From Sphingomonas sp. LY29 (lineage in GTDB: Bacteria > Pseudomonadota > Alphaproteobacteria > Sphingomonadales > Sphingomonadaceae), in assembly GCF_035593985.1 (NCBI RefSeq), contig NZ_CP141587.1:744001-808000 (forward strand): 64,000 nucleotides of DNA, in the 5' to 3' direction. The notes under the pieces were generated by a model. That model was not told where the DNA came from. It was given only the letters and a program-made list of their open reading frames with translations, and made no database searches. The translations under genes were made by a program, and so were the position numbers. This document shows positions 53,652 through 61,722 of the stretch, one piece after another (position 1 is the first letter of the stretch; the number at the start of each line of letters is the position of its first letter).

Positions 53652-54863
53652 ATGGGGGAACTGACCAGCATCGAACGCGACTGTGTCGAGCAGGCGATGG
53701 CCGCCGACATGCTTCACCATGTCGAGAATTGGTCGGCGGTGAACAGCGGATCACGCAATCTGGACGGGTTGGCGACGATCGCGGCGCGCCTCGCCGGGGC
53801 CTTTTCCGACTTGCCGGGCGACCCGACGCTGGTCGCGCCGACGCCGGTCGACGCGGTGGATGCCGCCGGCAAGCGCTTCGAGGTTCGCCATGGGCGCAAC
53901 CTGCATCACATCGTTCGGCCCAATGCGCCGGTGCAACTTTTGTTCACCGGGCACATGGACACGGTTTATGGCGTGGACCACCCTTTCCAAGATCTTCACT
54001 GGATCGAACGCGGCAAGGTCCTCGGCGGACCCGGGGTCGCCGACATGAAGGGCGGGCTGGCCGTGATGTTGGCCGCCTTGAAGGCGGTCGAGGCAAGCCC
54101 GCGGCGCGACGCGATCGGCTATGAAATCGTCATCAACAGCGACGAGGAAGTCGGGAGCCTTGGCTCCGCCGCGCTGATCGCGCAGGCGGCCCGCGGCAAG
54201 CGCGCCGCGCTGACTTACGAACCGTCGGCTCTCCCCGACGGAACACTGGCGGGCGCTCGTCCCGGCAGCGGCAATTTCGATTTTACGATCCGCGGCAAGT
54301 CGGCTCATGCCGGGCGCAACCCCGCAGACGGGCGGAACGCGTTGGTCGCCGCATCCGACCTCGCGCTTCGACTGTCGAAGGGCGTCCGCGCCGGCCTGTC
54401 GATCAACCCAGCGAAGATCGATGGCGGCGGGCCAAACAATGTCGTCCCCGACCTGGCGGTGCTGCGCGTGAACATGCGTCCCGCGACGCTTGACGATCAG
54501 GCGCGCGCACAAGCCCTCATCGACGAAGCGGTCGCGGCGATCATCGCCGAGCATGACGTCGCAGTCGATGTTCACGGACATTTCGCCCGCCCGCCCAAAC
54601 CAATAACGCCGCCGCTGGAGAACCTGTTCGGGATCGTCCGCCAGGCTGGCGCCGACCTAGGTCAGTCGATCGACTGGAAGCCCACCGGCGGCGTCTGCGA
54701 CGGCAACAACATCGCCGCGCAGAATGTGCCGGTGATCGACACAATGGGGGTCCGCGGCGGCGCGATCCATTCGAGGGAGGAATATCTGATCGTCGAAAGC
54801 CTTGCGGAGCGCGCCGCGCTGTCCGCGCTGACCATTTTGCGGCTTGCCGGGGAAGCGGCATGA
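53652..54863 (+). CDS. M20-family metallopeptidase/hydrolase
   Basis: 403 residues. Zinc-ligand motifs are visible: GHMDTVYG (His and Asp), GPGVADMKGG, NSDEEVGS and a C-terminal His in GAIHSREE, with a dimerisation insert (NFDFTIRGKSAHAGRNP). Glutamate carboxypeptidase-like. It overlaps astA by 4 nt, so it belongs to the arginine succinyltransferase operon and may act as the desuccinylase, a role usually filled by AstE of the M14 family; this is inference. Confidence 0.9.
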   Translation: MGELTSIERDCVEQAMAADMLHHVENWSAVNSGSRNLDGLATIAARLAGAFSDLPGDPTLVAPTPVDAVDAAGKRFEVRHGRNLHHIVRPNAPVQLLFTGHMDTVYGVDHPFQDLHWIERGKVLGGPGVADMKGGLAVMLAALKAVEASPRRDAIGYEIVINSDEEVGSLGSAALIAQAARGKRAALTYEPSALPDGTLAGARPGSGNFDFTIRGKSAHAGRNPADGRNALVAASDLALRLSKGVRAGLSINPAKIDGGGPNNVVPDLAVLRVNMRPATLDDQARAQALIDEAVAAIIAEHDVAVDVHGHFARPPKPITPPLENLFGIVRQAGADLGQSIDWKPTGGVCDGNNIAAQNVPVIDTMGVRGGAIHSREEYLIVESLAERAALSALTILRLAGEAA

Positions 54864-55876
54864 GCTTTCGCATTCGCGCCGCCCGGCCCGACGATTTTCG
54901 AGCGCTCTACGACCTTGCCAAGCTGACCGGTGGCGGGTTCACCAACCTGCCCGCCGAGAAGGCGACGCTCGAAGCAAAGCTCGCACGATCCGAGGAAGGC
55001 TTTTCGCGCGACGGGCAGATGCCGGCCGACGACCTCTACATGTTCATGCTGGAAGATACCCGCAGCGGCGCGATCCGCGGGACGTGCCAGGTGTTCGGCC
55101 AGGTCGGCAACGATCGCCCCTTCTACAGCTATTTGATCTCGACCCTGACGCAGAAGAGCGCCGAACTCGGACGCATCTTCCGCAATCAGGCGCTGACGCT
55201 GACCACCGACCTCGAAGGGTCGAGCGAGGTGGGCGGCCTGTTCCTCCATCCGCAGGAGCGCGCCGGCGGGCTGGGCATGTTGCTCGCGCGGTCGCGCTAT
55301 TTGTTCATCAAGCAGCACCGTCCCCGTTTCGGCGAAACCGTGCTGGCCGAGCTTCGCGGGGTGATGGATCAGGCCGGTCACTCCCCATTTTGGGATGCGC
55401 TGGGCGGACGCTTCTTTGGCATGACGTTCCCGGAAGCCGACGAATTCAACGCGGTCCACGGTACTCAGTTCATCGCCGACCTCTTCCCGAAGACGCCGAT
55501 CTACATCGCCATGCTTCCCGAAAGCGCCCGCGCGGTCATCGGCCAGCCGCATCCCACGGGGCGAGCAGCGCTCAAGATGCTCGAGCATGAAGGCTTCATC
55601 TGGGACAGCTACGTCGACATCTTCGACGGCGGGCCCACGGTCACTGCCCGCACCGATCGGATCAAGACGGTGATGGAGGCCGAGTGGCTTCGGGTCGGCG
55701 GCGAAGTCCGCGGCGAGGCTTCGACGATGATGCTGGCGACCGGTACCGGCCGCGATTTCGTCGCTTGCTACGGCCAGGCCCGACGCAACGACCACGGCGA
55801 TCTCGACATCGACGCCAAGGCGATGGACAATTTGGGTGTAGGACCGGGCGACCGGGTCCTCGCGGTGCCGCGCTGA
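54860..55876 (+). CDS. astA: Arginine N-succinyltransferase
   Basis: 338 residues, first step of the AST pathway (arginine plus succinyl-CoA). GGGFTNLPA near the N-terminus, SRYLFIKQHRPRFG, GMTFPEADEFNAVHGTQFIADLFPK and HPTGRAALKMLEHEGF are conserved. It overlaps the M20 gene by 4 nt and astB by 1 nt. Confidence 0.95.
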   Translation: MSFRIRAARPDDFRALYDLAKLTGGGFTNLPAEKATLEAKLARSEEGFSRDGQMPADDLYMFMLEDTRSGAIRGTCQVFGQVGNDRPFYSYLISTLTQKSAELGRIFRNQALTLTTDLEGSSEVGGLFLHPQERAGGLGMLLARSRYLFIKQHRPRFGETVLAELRGVMDQAGHSPFWDALGGRFFGMTFPEADEFNAVHGTQFIADLFPKTPIYIAMLPESARAVIGQPHPTGRAALKMLEHEGFIWDSYVDIFDGGPTVTARTDRIKTVMEAEWLRVGGEVRGEASTMMLATGTGRDFVACYGQARRNDHGDLDIDAKAMDNLGVGPGDRVLAVPR

Positions 55877-57132
55877 TGGCCATCGAAGAAATCAACTTCG
55901 ACGGGTTGGTCGGGCCGAGCCACAATTATGCGGGTCTCAGCCTCGGCAACCTCGCCTCCGCGCGCAACGCCGGCGAAGTTTCCTATCCGAAGGCCGCGGC
56001 GCTTCAGGGCATCGACAAGATGCGCGCCAACCTTGCCCTCGGGCTGAAGCAGGGCGTGTTCGTCCCACCGCCTCGTCCGTCGCGAGGATGGCTCGACGCA
56101 CTGGGCACGACGATCGAGACTGCCGAACCCGTGATCGCCGCCAATGCGATGAGCGCATCGTCGATGTGGGCGGCCAATGCGGCCACGATCAGCCCCGCCC
56201 CCGACACCGCCGACGGCCGATGTCACCTGACCGTCGCCAATCTGAAATCGATGCCGCACCGCAGCCACGAATGGCCGGCGACGCTGGCGCAGCTGCGCCT
56301 CGCCTTTGCGAACGACGCTTTTGCTGTTCACGGCCCCGTCCCGACCGCGTTCGGTGACGAGGGCGCGGCCAACCATATGCGACTGACTGCGTCCCACGGA
56401 GAGCCGGGACTTGAGGTCTTCGTCTATGGCGTGACTGGCGGTCCCTTCCCCGCTCGCCAGCATCTCGAGGCGAGCCGCGCTGTTGCCCGGCTACATCGCC
56501 TTGACCGCGATCGGACGCTGTTCGCTGCGCAGAGCGAGGAGGCGATCGCTGCCGGTGCTTTCCACAACGATGTCGTCGCGGTGGCGAATGGCCCGGTTCT
56601 CTTTGCCCACGAGCAGGCATTTGTTGACCGCGATGGGCTGGTCGCGGAACTCGCCGCCAAGGTCGATGGATTCGAGCTGGTCGAAGTCGCGTCATCGGAC
56701 GTGCCGCTCGCCGACGCGATCCGGTCGTACCTGTTCAATTCGCAGCTCCTTACGCTGCCCGACGGCACGATGACTCTGGTCGCGCCCACCGAGTGCCGGG
56801 ACACGCCGAGCGTTGCTGCGTGGATCGAGCGGCACTTGGCCTCCAATGGCGCGATCCGCCGGGTCGAGTTCGTAGACGTTCGCCAATCGATGGCGAATGG
56901 CGGCGGACCTGCCTGCCTTCGCCTGAGAGTGGCGTGCGACCCGTCCACGGTCGATCCGCGATTCCTGGTCGATCCCGCTTCGCTCGACCGGCTGTCCAAG
57001 CTGATCGACCGGCTTTGGCCAGCTGAGATTGCGATTGCGGATATTCAGTCGCCCACCCTCGTTCGCGAGATCGAGCAGGCCCGCAACTGCCTGCTCGAAT
57101 TGTTGACATTGAACGAACTAACGTCGGGTTAA
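55876..57132 (+). CDS. astB: N-succinylarginine dihydrolase
   Basis: 418 residues from ATG 55876, sharing one base with the astA stop. It belongs to the arginine deiminase superfamily: FDGLVGPSHNYAGLS, AFHNDVVAVAN (catalytic His) and NGGGPACLRLRV (catalytic Cys) are intact. It hydrolyses succinylarginine to succinylornithine, releasing ammonia and CO2. Neither astC nor astD is in the window, so the later steps must be encoded elsewhere. Confidence 0.96.
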   Translation: MAIEEINFDGLVGPSHNYAGLSLGNLASARNAGEVSYPKAAALQGIDKMRANLALGLKQGVFVPPPRPSRGWLDALGTTIETAEPVIAANAMSASSMWAANAATISPAPDTADGRCHLTVANLKSMPHRSHEWPATLAQLRLAFANDAFAVHGPVPTAFGDEGAANHMRLTASHGEPGLEVFVYGVTGGPFPARQHLEASRAVARLHRLDRDRTLFAAQSEEAIAAGAFHNDVVAVANGPVLFAHEQAFVDRDGLVAELAAKVDGFELVEVASSDVPLADAIRSYLFNSQLLTLPDGTMTLVAPTECRDTPSVAAWIERHLASNGAIRRVEFVDVRQSMANGGGPACLRLRVACDPSTVDPRFLVDPASLDRLSKLIDRLWPAEIAIADIQSPTLVREIEQARNCLLELLTLNELTSG

Positions 57133-57143
57133 TTGACAATTAA
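57129..57143. promoter_or_regulatory. CtrA-type box upstream of the small membrane gene
   Basis: TTAA-TTGACAA-TTAA fits the full CtrA consensus TTAA-N7-TTAA and overlaps the astB stop codon. It lies 61-75 bp upstream of the gene at 57204. Confidence 0.5.
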
Positions 57144-57203
57144 CTGCTCTGGTTAAGACCAATTTGGCGGAACGCCGCGGTTGGCACGGCGTTTGCTTAA
57201 CCA

Positions 57204-57524
57204 ATGTCGATGCGTTCAAAGATTGCCCGGCTCTTCACGATCAAGACCCGCTTCGAGGCGTTCCTTGTCACATATGCGATTGCCGTCGGCGCGATCGAAC
57301 GCGGCATCCACTATCAGCAAAGCTACCCGGGCTACGGCGGGGTCATTCTGGCGCTCGCCTGCCTCGGCGTTCCGTTCATTGCGGGTGCCAAATTGATCGA
57401 CAGCGTAAAGCCGACGGTTGAGGCCAAGCCGATAGTCCGAGCTCCACTCCGCTCGGTGAGATATCGGGCGTCACGAGCCTTTAGTCGTAATCGACCCAAA
57501 GACCGCCGGACCGGTTGCGGTTAA
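57204..57524 (+). CDS. Small membrane protein of unknown function
   Basis: 106 residues. One long hydrophobic region (about residues 18-66) forms one or two helices (FLVTYAIAVGAIERG; YGGVILALACLGVPFIAGA), then a basic tail. No family was recognised. Its last 44 bp overlap the end of a convergent gene. A CtrA-type box lies upstream, so it may be cell-cycle regulated. Confidence 0.65.
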   Translation: MSMRSKIARLFTIKTRFEAFLVTYAIAVGAIERGIHYQQSYPGYGGVILALACLGVPFIAGAKLIDSVKPTVEAKPIVRAPLRSVRYRASRAFSRNRPKDRRTGCG

Positions 57525-57825
57525 GCGTTACCGTCGTCACCTCGCACAGATTGACGCCAGGGAAGGTTACCGCTTCCCCGCCAACCAAGGTTGCACGGAT
57601 GTCGAAGGCGCAGTCCGGGTTGGCGAAGGCCACTGCCGTCCGCGAACCGTCGGCCGGATTGCCGCCGAGTGGCTGCCATGCACTCGTCCCGACACGCCGG
57701 ACCGAAAGGGCACGGATGTCGCTTCCGGTTCGGTTGACCAATGTAAAATTGCCGGCATCGGCAAAGGCGGCCGTCGGGATCATCATCGCCACAAGCGCAG
57801 CGACGGCGAGGCTGAAGCGTCTCAT
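57481..57825 (-). CDS. Small periplasmic protein of unknown function
   Basis: 114 residues. Signal peptide (cleavage near AAFADAG), then a beta-rich domain FTLVNRTGSDIRALSVRR ... VNLCEVTTVTLNRN with two cysteines. ATG 57825 was chosen because it gives the signal peptide; the open frame reaches further upstream without conserved sequence. Confidence 0.78.
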   Translation of the reverse strand: MRRFSLAVAALVAMMIPTAAFADAGNFTLVNRTGSDIRALSVRRVGTSAWQPLGGNPADGSRTAVAFANPDCAFDIRATLVGGEAVTFPGVNLCEVTTVTLNRNRSGGLWVDYD

Positions 57826-57928
57826 CCCGCCAAGATAATGAAAGCCGCGCCCCGCTTCAAACCCACTTGTCGCGAAAGCGGCGCGCGCCCTCCCCGCTCT
57901 TTCAGGCGCGCGCCACCCGCTGCGCGAC

Positions 57929-58168
57929 TTACGCCGCGAAGGCAGAATGGGATGGAGTCTTTGCACGGCGGTGAATGATCGCCGTCGCGGTCTGGCGATA
58001 GCTTTCCGACAGGGGCAAGGCGGTCGCGCAGAATCCGCATTCGGCCATCGACCGACCGACATACCAATGGGTGCGGCCGCAGCCCGGGCAATGGTTGACC
58101 TGATTGTCGCGATAGACGGCGTGATAGCCGCGGCGCGCCGGATCAAATTGGGTACCCACACTCAGCAT
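57929..58168 (-). CDS. Small zinc-ribbon protein
   Basis: 79 residues. Two C-x-x-C pairs (CPGCGRTHWY ... CGFC, about 27-46) form a zinc ribbon. The start ATG 58168 follows a strong GGAGGACGAT site, which decides it over the longer frame. Cytoplasmic. Function unknown; a nucleic-acid-binding role is possible. Confidence 0.78.
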   Translation of the reverse strand: MLSVGTQFDPARRGYHAVYRDNQVNHCPGCGRTHWYVGRSMAECGFCATALPLSESYRQTATAIIHRRAKTPSHSAFAA

Positions 58169-58294
58169 ATCGTCCTCCAATAGAGCGCGAACGAGCGACG
58201 AGTCGTTAGGTTTCGTCGATAAACCGTTTTCGAACATTTGTCACTTGCCGGCCACATGATCGTCCCAAGGCGGCACGGAAGGAGCCCTTCCCGC

Positions 58295-58309
58295 TTAACC
58301 ATCCCTTTA
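58295..58309. promoter_or_regulatory. Degenerate CtrA-type box
   Basis: TTAA-CCATCCC-TTTA, one mismatch from TTAA-N7-TTAA, 58 bp upstream of the gene at 58367. Confidence 0.3.
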
Positions 58310-58366
58310 CCTTTGGATGTCAGATTTCCCGCCGTCGACGAGGGGGTCGATGGGGAGGACCGCGTC

Positions 58367-58525
58367 ATGGAATCGAACCAGCGCTTCTACATGCGTCGCG
58401 CCGCCGAGGAGCGGACCGCCGCTCTTCGCTCGATGACCCCGCAGGCGCGCGACTGGCATCAAAAGCTTGCCCAGGATTTCGCTCGTCGCGCCACCGAGGG
58501 CGCCCCCATGGCGATGACCGCATAG
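58367..58525 (+). CDS. Small cytoplasmic protein of unknown function
   Basis: 52 residues, MESNQRFYMRRAAEERTAALRS and RDWHQKLAQDFARRA, rich in charged helices. GGAGG lies 8 nt upstream. It is too short for a family call. Confidence 0.65.
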   Translation: MESNQRFYMRRAAEERTAALRSMTPQARDWHQKLAQDFARRATEGAPMAMTA

Positions 58526-58564
58526 GCGTCGATTCTCAGGGGCCAGAGGCTGCCCCACCGCGGC

Positions 58565-58593
58565 TTGGTAATTTTCCGTTAAATCTGTTATGC
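58565..58593 (+). promoter_or_regulatory. Predicted promoter of the outer-membrane protein gene
   Basis: TTGGTA (58565-58570), 17-nt spacer, TTATGC (58588-58593), ending 40 bp before the ATG. Confidence 0.4.
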
Positions 58594-58633
58594 CCCCCGG
58601 CGATCATCTGATCGATCACAAGGGGGATAACCT

Positions 58634-59473
58634 ATGACGAAGCGCTTGGGCTTGCTGCTGCTCGCCGGCACGATGATGGCGACGCCCGCCGTCGCACGCG
58701 ATCGTTCGCTCTATGTCGGTATCGAAGGGGGCCTGATGGCCGCCAAGGATACGAAGTTCGATTATGAGGACGCAACCGTCGCCCTCGATAACGTGCTCGT
58801 CGTCGACCATAAGCTTGGTTACGACGTCGACGTCCTGTTCGGATATGACGCCGGCTACGCTCGCGCGGAACTGGAGCTCGGCTTCAAGCGCGCGTCACAC
58901 AAGGATTACACGGCTCGTCTTCCCGATGGGGATGGCGGCATCGACGCCTTCACCGCAAGCGGCGACGGTCGCACGCGCTACGTCTCCATCATGACCAACC
59001 TGCTGCTCGACGTCGGAGACGAGAACGGCCTCAGCTTCTATGCGGGCCCGGGCGCCGGTTTCGCCTGGGGCAAGTATCGCTTCGACCTTGGCGATGGGTC
59101 GGGCACGACCAACCTGCGCGACGGCGGCGTCGCATGGCAGGCGATCGCGGGCGTTCGGTATGCGGTTTCGCCCAACATCGATATCGGGGCCAAGTATCGC
59201 TACTTCCGGCCGAGCACGGTGCGTGAGCGCGACGATGGCGCGGATATCGAGGGCAAGTTCAAGTCGCACTCGATCCTTGCCAGCCTGATCTACAATTTCG
59301 CGGATGCGGCCCCGCCGCCTCCCCCGCCACCGCCGCCGCTTCCGCCGGCGCCGCCGGTCCCGGCAACGCAGACCTGCCCGGACGGGTCGGTGATCCTGGC
59401 GTCGGACGTCTGTCCCCCGCCGCCCCCACCCCCGCCGCCGCCGCCGCCCGAGCCGGCACCCGAACGCGGCTGA
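58634..59473 (+). CDS. Outer-membrane beta-barrel protein with polyproline tail
   Basis: 279 residues. Signal peptide (cleavage near AVARDRS), then an eight-stranded-barrel-like domain (about 25-220; SLYVGIEGG, YDVDVLFGYD, YVSIMTNLLLD, FYAGPGAGFAWG, AKYRYFRP). The C-terminus is proline-rich (two P-tracts around CPDGSVILASDVC) and ends without the OmpA peptidoglycan-binding domain normally found after such a linker. It may be truncated or a natural short form. Confidence 0.85.
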   Translation: MTKRLGLLLLAGTMMATPAVARDRSLYVGIEGGLMAAKDTKFDYEDATVALDNVLVVDHKLGYDVDVLFGYDAGYARAELELGFKRASHKDYTARLPDGDGGIDAFTASGDGRTRYVSIMTNLLLDVGDENGLSFYAGPGAGFAWGKYRFDLGDGSGTTNLRDGGVAWQAIAGVRYAVSPNIDIGAKYRYFRPSTVRERDDGADIEGKFKSHSILASLIYNFADAAPPPPPPPPPLPPAPPVPATQTCPDGSVILASDVCPPPPPPPPPPPPEPAPERG

Positions 59474-59494
59474 TCCCTGGCGACAGCAGAAAAG

Positions 59495-59525
59495 ACGGCC
59501 CGAGGTGAAGACCTCGGGCCGTTTT
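59495..59525 (+). terminator. Rho-independent terminator of the outer-membrane protein gene
   Basis: ACGGCCCGAGGT, loop GAAG, ACCTCGGGCCGT then TTTC: a perfect 12-bp stem. Confidence 0.9.
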
Positions 59526-59590
59526 CTTTGGAGATGGTCACGCATTGGCGAACACCCTGTGTCGCCGACTGCTAGATCAAAATGGAAAAA

Positions 59591-59636
59591 TGGCGCGCCC
59601 GGAACGATTCGAACGTCCGACCCTCAGATTCGTAGT
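59591..59636 (-). other. Attachment site (attL): 3' half of tRNA-Arg(ACG)
   Basis: On the minus strand this reads from the anticodon loop CTACGAA through the T arm (GGACG-TTCGAAT-CGTTC) to the acceptor CGGGCGC, then GCCA. The 5' half is missing: the five bases before the loop (CCACA) no longer pair with TCTGA. Such 3' fragments are left when a tyrosine integrase uses the tRNA as attB. The intact tRNA should be at the other end. Confidence 0.85.
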
Positions 59637-59695
59637 GTGGCGTTGCGCCCTAGAAAACCGCCAATAACGGATGCCGTGTTGCATCCATGTTGCGT

Positions 59696-60793
59696 CTAGC
59701 CGAGCAACTCGCGCTGCGCCGCCGCCGCCAATGCCGCGTCCCGGTCATCGTCTTTCAGCAAATGCCCGTAGCGGTCGATCGTCAGTTGGATCGAGCCATG
59801 TCCCATCCACGTCTGGAGGCGCTTCAGGTCGATGCCCTGATGAATCCAGGCGCTGGCCGCAGCGTGACGCAAGGCGTGGAGCCCGTACCGCTTAAGCTCG
59901 GCTTTCACGAGCATCGGAAGGAATTGCCGGGTCATGAAGTTCTTATAGTTCAGGACACCGCCACCAGCGGCGGGGAACACCAGATCCAGCTTGGAGATCG
60001 GACACCGCAGCTTCCACGCCTTCAACTCGGACACCAGCGCCGGCGGCAGGGGAACCGACCGATGCGCGGCCTCACTCTTGGGCAGGCCAATCTGGTCGAA
60101 GCGATCGGCGCGCTGGGTGACGGTGACGATCCCCTTCTTTAGATCGAGGTTGCGCCACACCAACCCGCGTAGTTCGGACGCGCGAAGCCCGGTGAAGATC
60201 GCTGTCATGACGAACGGGCGCAGTTCCGGCCCGCTGGCGTCCAGCATCGCCTTAAGCTCCACCTTGCTCGGGATCTCCACCTTGGACTTCTCGCGGGCGG
60301 CCTTTGGAAGCCTGACGCCCAAGGCGACGTTCTGCGCGACCAGCCCCCGGCCCTGCGCCTCTTTCAGTATCATCCGCAGATGATGGAGCGCTCGCGCCGC
60401 CGTGGGCCTAGAACGGCTCTCCAGCAGCTTGTCGGCGAATATCCGCACCGCTGGCATCGTTAGGCGACTAAGCCGCTCAGCGCCGATTAGCGGGGCGATA
60501 TGGCGATCGAGGATGGCCCGATAATTGTCGACCGTGGCGCGCTCGCGATCATCGGCTTCCACACGGGCAATCCAAATGTCGCCGGCCTGCTTCACGGTGA
60601 CGCTTTGACTATCGGCTGTGTGGACGCCCTGGCTCACTTGCCAAGCGGCTTGAGTCGACCACGCTTCGGCATCCTTTTTACGAGCGAACTGCTTGGCCCG
60701 CCGTTTCCCGCCGCTGTCGCGATAGTCGACGAGCCACGCCTGGCGCTCCTCGCCCTTACCGTCTGTCCAGACCCGCTTACGGATTGCGGTCAC
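59696..60793 (-). CDS. Tyrosine recombinase/integrase
   Basis: 365 residues from GTG 60793, which overlaps the stop of the upstream regulator by 4 nt. SAM-like core-binding domain (about 70-165) and catalytic domain with Arg in TGLRASELRG, H-x-x-R in HALRHAAAS, His in WMGHGS and the nucleophile Tyr in DRYGH. It recombines the element into the tRNA-Arg fragment 60 bp away. Start choice replaces a longer upstream frame that lacks conserved residues. Confidence 0.93.
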   Translation of the reverse strand: MTAIRKRVWTDGKGEERQAWLVDYRDSGGKRRAKQFARKKDAEAWSTQAAWQVSQGVHTADSQSVTVKQAGDIWIARVEADDRERATVDNYRAILDRHIAPLIGAERLSRLTMPAVRIFADKLLESRSRPTAARALHHLRMILKEAQGRGLVAQNVALGVRLPKAAREKSKVEIPSKVELKAMLDASGPELRPFVMTAIFTGLRASELRGLVWRNLDLKKGIVTVTQRADRFDQIGLPKSEAAHRSVPLPPALVSELKAWKLRCPISKLDLVFPAAGGGVLNYKNFMTRQFLPMLVKAELKRYGLHALRHAAASAWIHQGIDLKRLQTWMGHGSIQLTIDRYGHLLKDDDRDAALAAAAQRELLG

Positions 60794-61380
60794 GTGGAGA
60801 GTCCCCACTCGACATAGGCTATGCTGACTTCCTCTTGCTGCTCGTCCACGACTTCCATCGTTGCTTCCACAAGGTCCCAACACATTTGAAAGAGATCGAC
60901 GACTGCTAATCGGGGATGACCATAAACGTCGGAGAGGAAGCGCCTCTCGAGATCGGCAGGCGTTCCTATCATCACGGCAGTACGGGATTTTTCGAAGTCC
61001 CTGCCCTCGCGAAGATCAGTGAGTCCACGTGGGTCGAAGTACAGGAGAGTTTTGTTCTTCCTGAGGAGGCCGCCGCGGCCCTTGCTCGCGATGCGACGCA
61101 TTTCTGGCAAGACGGCTGGCTCTGCCGACGACAAAAGCAGCACGATGCGTTCTGGCGTCATGCCCAGCTCTAAGAACTCGAACGCCACACCTAACATGAT
61201 GACATGCTCCGGCTGATATTCGGCGGCTTTGCCCTTCCCAGTGTTCAAGCCATTCGGGAAACCGCGTCGCTGAAAGTCCTTTACGCGGGACTGAAGCGCG
61301 GAAACTTTCCCTTCCGAGACGCCATGGATCGTCGCAAGAATGGCACCGACTTGGGCGAAAGTTAGCGGAAAAACAGCCAC
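60790..61380 (-). CDS. Regulator of the element, helix-turn-helix (MerR-like N-terminus)
   Basis: 196 residues from GTG 61380, chosen because GGAG lies 5 nt upstream. The first 90 residues (LTFAQVGAILATIHGVSEGKVSALQSRVKDF ... EHVIMLGVAFEFLELGMTPERIVLLL, given here in parts) look like a MerR-type winged helix. The rest has no clear family. It overlaps the integrase start and is divergent from the excisionase-like gene, the position of a phage-type repressor. Confidence 0.7.
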   Translation of the reverse strand: MAVFPLTFAQVGAILATIHGVSEGKVSALQSRVKDFQRRGFPNGLNTGKGKAAEYQPEHVIMLGVAFEFLELGMTPERIVLLLSSAEPAVLPEMRRIASKGRGGLLRKNKTLLYFDPRGLTDLREGRDFEKSRTAVMIGTPADLERRFLSDVYGHPRLAVVDLFQMCWDLVEATMEVVDEQQEEVSIAYVEWGLST

Positions 61381-61391
61381 ATAGGCTCCGG

Positions 61392-61409
61392 AAGTGAGGA
61401 TCGTCACTT
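61392..61409. promoter_or_regulatory. Operator-like inverted repeat near the element regulator
   Basis: AAGTGA-GGATCG-TCACTT, 12 bp upstream of the regulator start. It shares CGTCACTT with the stronger palindrome at 61442-61465. Confidence 0.5.
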
Positions 61410-61441
61410 TCTTGTTGCACGAAGGAGGCGGAAAGTCTAGG

Positions 61442-61465
61442 TAGTGGAAGTCGTCACTTCCACTA
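61442..61465. promoter_or_regulatory. Perfect palindromic operator in the divergent control region
   Basis: TAGTGGAAGT-CGTC-ACTTCCACTA: 10-bp arms, perfect. It lies 18 bp before the excisionase-like gene, overlapping a possible TATAAC -10. Confidence 0.7.
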
Positions 61466-61483
61466 TAACGGAGTACTTGGAAA

Positions 61484-61657
61484 ATGCTTGCTGATGATCT
61501 TCTCGCCGGTGCCACGGCCGCCGCGGCGTACATCGGGGTGACCCCCCGCGCCGTTTATCATCTGGTCGAAGCCGGGAATCTCCCAGCGATCAAAAAGGGC
61601 CGTCGCCTCTACTTTCGCCGGTCTGAACTGGAAGCCGCGTTCCGCGCCGCCGCCTGA
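61484..61657 (+). CDS. Excisionase-like helix-turn-helix protein
   Basis: 57 residues, below the usual gene-finding length. MLADDLLAGATAAAAYIGVT followed by PRAVYHLVEAGNLPAIKKGRR and LYFRRSELEA matches the small MerR/excisionase (DNA-binding domain of the AlpA/HTH_17 type). It has the position and size of Xis next to a tyrosine integrase. A GGAG (61470-61473) precedes the ATG by 10 nt. Confidence 0.82.
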   Translation: MLADDLLAGATAAAAYIGVTPRAVYHLVEAGNLPAIKKGRRLYFRRSELEAAFRAAA

Positions 61658-61665
61658 AACGAAAC

Positions 61666-61700
61666 GACCCGCAACGAGGGGTCTAGCCTCGCTGCGGGTC
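61666..61700 (+). other. Strong hairpin downstream of the excisionase-like gene
   Basis: GACCCGCA (61666-61673) pairs with TGCGGGTC (61693-61700) and CGAGG with CCTCG across one A/C mismatch, with a 7-nt loop. It has no T run. It sits 22 bp before the next start codon. Confidence 0.65.
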
Positions 61701-61722
61701 ATGCACTGGAAAGGAAACCAAA

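Noticed and set aside
59290..59541. Glycine-rich minus-strand frame opposite the polyproline tail
   Set aside because: It is the reverse complement of Pro codons (CCG/CGG) and has no ribosome-binding site.
59591..59636. A functional tRNA-Arg gene
   Set aside because: The 5' half is missing: no acceptor 5' strand, no D arm and a broken anticodon stem. It is the attachment remnant.
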